Position numbers and translations under genes: made by a program. A stretch of 6,014 nucleotides of DNA, from NCBI GenBank assembly GCA_934552695.1, contig CAKTER010000100.1:1-6014 (forward strand). Reading direction: 5' to 3'. Positions 4,299 through 6,014 of the stretch are shown here, piece after piece; position 1 is the stretch's first letter; every line of letters starts with the position of its first letter. The DNA comes from an uncultured Eubacteriales bacterium. GTDB lineage: Bacteria; Bacillota; Clostridia; Lachnospirales; Anaerotignaceae. Below the pieces are notes generated by a model that did no database searches, had not been told where the DNA came from, and saw only the letters and a list, made by a program, of their open reading frames with translations.

Positions 4299-5960
4299 GT
4301 GGTTTACACCAGTTTAAACGGGGCGCTGCTCAAAAAAATGCTTTTATCCGGCGCCAACGAACTGAACAAAAACAAACAGCTTGTGGATTCGCTGAATGTG
4401 TTCCCGGTGCCCGATGGCGACACAGGCACCAATATGTCGTTAACGGTGCTTTCCGCCGGGCGGGAAGTGGAGCAATCCCAGGCGCTGGATATTGCGGCCA
4501 TTGCCAAAATGGCCTCTAACGGGGCTTTGCGGGGCGCCCGGGGGAACTCCGGCGTCATTCTGTCCCAGCTGTTCCGGGGCTTTGCCAAGGGCCTGGAGGG
4601 GCTGGAGGAGGCCGATGTACATCAGCTGGCGGCAGCGGCCCACAAGGGCGTAGAGACGGCCTACAAAGCCGTCATGCGGCCCAAGGAGGGTACGATTTTG
4701 ACCGTGGCCCGGGTGGTGGCCGAGTCCGCCGATAAGTGGGCGGCCGAAACGACGGATATTGCCGTATTTTTGGAGAACATTCTGGCTGACGGCTATGTGA
4801 TTTTGGAGCAAACCAAGGAAATGCTGCCGGTCTTAAAGCAGGCCGATGTGGTGGACGCCGGCGGCCGGGGGCTTTTATACATCTTAGAGGGCGCTTTGCA
4901 GGGGCTGGGCCGGGAAGGCACCGTGGTATTGGATACGCCGGTAGCTACCGCCGCCCCCGCTGTGGATTTTTCGGCGTTGGGAACCATCGACGGGGAATCC
5001 ATTGTATTCGGGTATTGCACCGAATTTATCATCAACGTCCATATGCCCACCGAAGCCCAGATTTTGAATCTGCGGAAAAAGCTGGAATCGTTAGGGGATT
5101 CGCTGGTGCTGGTGGCCGATGACGACCTGATTAAAATCCATGTGCATTCCGACCACCCCGGCTTGGTTTTGGAAACGGCGCTGGCCATTGGCAGCTTGAC
5201 CAACCTGAAGATTGAGAATATGCGGGAGCAGCACACCAGCAAGGTGGTTACTACCGAGGAAGCGGCGAAACCCTCTCAGGAAGCGCCGGCGCAGCCGCCC
5301 AAAAAGATGGGCTTTATCGCCGTTTCTGCCGGGGATGGCCTGGCCGAGATTTTTAAAAACCTTGGCGTCGATGAGGTGATTCAGGGCGGGCAGACCATGA
5401 ACCCCAGCACCGAGGACATTTTGAACGCCATCGAAAAGATTAACGCCGAGAACATTGTGGTGCTGCCCAATAACAAAAACATTATTTTGGCGGCGGAGCA
5501 GGCGGCCGAATTGTGCGAAAATAAGACGATTTTTGTGGTGCCCAGCCGGTCGGTGCCCGAAGGCATTACCGCCATGATTCACTACGACGACAATGCCGAG
5601 CCGGCTAAAACGGTGGAAACCATGAAGGAAGCCCTAAGCACGGTGGATACCGGCACCCTGACCTATGCGGTGCGGGACACCCATTTGGAGGATTCCGAAA
5701 TTCACGAGGGCGATATTCTGGGCATGAAAAACGGCGAGATTGCCGTGGTGAAGCAGGATGTGACCGAGGCGGCCCGGGCCTTGCTGGATGAGCTGATTGG
5801 GGACAATCACGACATGGTCAGCATTTATTATGGGGCTGATGTGACGGAGGCCGACGCCGAGGCATTGGCGGCCTATGTGGAGGAAGCCCACCCCGATTGC
5901 GATGTGGACGTGCAATACGGCGGGCAGCCCTTATACTATTATATTTTCTCTGCCGAATAA
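4299..5960 (+). CDS. fakA: Fatty acid kinase catalytic subunit FakA (YloV, DAK2 domain)
   Basis: This 553-aa protein is FakA/YloV, the ATP-dependent kinase subunit that phosphorylates fatty acids held by a FakB (DegV-family) partner. The acyl-phosphate is then used for phospholipid synthesis. No fakB is in the window. The N-terminal DhaL/DAK2 domain (about 1-205) has NVFPVPDGDTGTNM (33-46) with the Mg-binding aspartates (D39, D41 region), GARGNSGVILSQ (79-90) and DAGGRGLLYILEG (186-198). The middle domain carries GYCTEF (238-243) and IKIHVHSDHPG (278-288). C240, H281 and H283 are the likely metal-binding set reported for this domain in the family. A linker rich in Ala, Pro and Gln (about 319-335) leads to the C-terminal domain (about 337-553) with FVVPSRSVPEGITAMI (412-427) and YYGADVTEADAE (510-521). 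Length equals that of B. subtilis YloV. The start is GTG at 4299, with AAGGAGG (4284-4290) 8 nt upstream overlapping the yloU stop. Confidence 0.95.
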   Translation: MVYTSLNGALLKKMLLSGANELNKNKQLVDSLNVFPVPDGDTGTNMSLTVLSAGREVEQSQALDIAAIAKMASNGALRGARGNSGVILSQLFRGFAKGLEGLEEADVHQLAAAAHKGVETAYKAVMRPKEGTILTVARVVAESADKWAAETTDIAVFLENILADGYVILEQTKEMLPVLKQADVVDAGGRGLLYILEGALQGLGREGTVVLDTPVATAAPAVDFSALGTIDGESIVFGYCTEFIINVHMPTEAQILNLRKKLESLGDSLVLVADDDLIKIHVHSDHPGLVLETALAIGSLTNLKIENMREQHTSKVVTTEEAAKPSQEAPAQPPKKMGFIAVSAGDGLAEIFKNLGVDEVIQGGQTMNPSTEDILNAIEKINAENIVVLPNNKNIILAAEQAAELCENKTIFVVPSRSVPEGITAMIHYDDNAEPAKTVETMKEALSTVDTGTLTYAVRDTHLEDSEIHEGDILGMKNGEIAVVKQDVTEAARALLDELIGDNHDMVSIYYGADVTEADAEALAAYVEEAHPDCDVDVQYGGQPLYYYIFSAE

Positions 5961-5964
5961 GCAA

Positions 5965-5992
5965 ACGGCCGCCGGAAACGGCGGCCGTCTTT
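5965..5992 (+). terminator. GNRA-capped hairpin, probable terminator after fakA
   Basis: ACGGCCGCCG (5965-5974) pairs perfectly with CGGCGGCCGT (5979-5988) around a GAAA tetraloop, followed by only CTTT. The stem is very stable, but the U-tract is short, so some read-through to a downstream gene is possible (recG often follows fakA in this phylum). The last bases (5993-6014) show no identifiable gene. Confidence 0.7.
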
Positions 5993-6014
5993 ATAGCGCC
6001 CCTCGACGGCGGGG

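Noticed and set aside
4440..5915. Several minus-strand frames within fakA
   Set aside because: They are shadows of a GC-rich gene, with unlikely composition and no motifs; fakA is full length and matches its family throughout.
5999..6014. CCCC/GGGG inverted repeat at the window end
   Set aside because: It is only 4 bp and cut off by the window edge, so it cannot be assessed.
1..6014. CRISPR array, tRNA, insertion sequence, toxin-antitoxin or defence system
   Set aside because: No repeated spacer-like units, cloverleaf, transposase frame or terminal inverted repeats were seen; all sizeable intervals are explained by core genes and their signals.

Overview
The window looks like an ordinary chromosomal core region of a low-GC-phylum (Firmicutes/Bacillota) bacterium with a fairly GC-rich genome, most likely a gut-type clostridium (Oscillospiraceae/Ruminococcaceae-like; genus not determinable). 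The reasons are strong AGGAGG ribosome binding sites, an FMN-riboswitch-controlled RibU, the characteristic divergent rpmB / yloU-fakA arrangement, a zinc-ribbon L28, and a Cys-anchored lipoprotein. I see no mobile element, CRISPR array, tRNA or rRNA.

Layout: (1) 1-938, end of an unidentified gene overlapping by 4 nt (ATGA) the start of rbgA/ylqF, a circularly permuted GTPase for 50S assembly. (2) 939-1117, a short out-of-frame tail resembling the C-terminus of an amidohydrolase/phosphotriesterase-like enzyme, then a hairpin able to terminate on both strands. (3) 1192-2091, minus strand: a consensus promoter, an FMN (RFN) riboswitch, an intrinsic terminator and ribU, the riboflavin-binding S component of an ECF transporter. 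The terminator arm is complementary to the 5' strand of aptamer helix P1, so a transcription-attenuation switch can be read directly from the sequence. (4) 2176-3361, plus strand: promoter, a 349-aa lipoprotein with a thioredoxin-like C-terminal domain whose active-site CxxC is replaced by AIAS, and a strong terminator. (5) 3449-3770, minus strand: promoter, rpmB (L28) and terminator. (6) 3841-5992, plus strand: extended -10 promoter, yloU (Asp23/Gls24 family), fakA (fatty acid kinase, DAK2 domain protein) and a GNRA-capped hairpin.

These are mostly independent housekeeping units: ribosome assembly (rbgA, rpmB), vitamin B2 uptake (ribU) and exogenous fatty acid activation (fakA with yloU). 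No novel multi-gene system is evident. The items most worth a second look are the CxxC-less thioredoxin-like lipoprotein, the fully readable FMN switch with an extra downstream hairpin, and the orphan hydrolase-like tail after rbgA.
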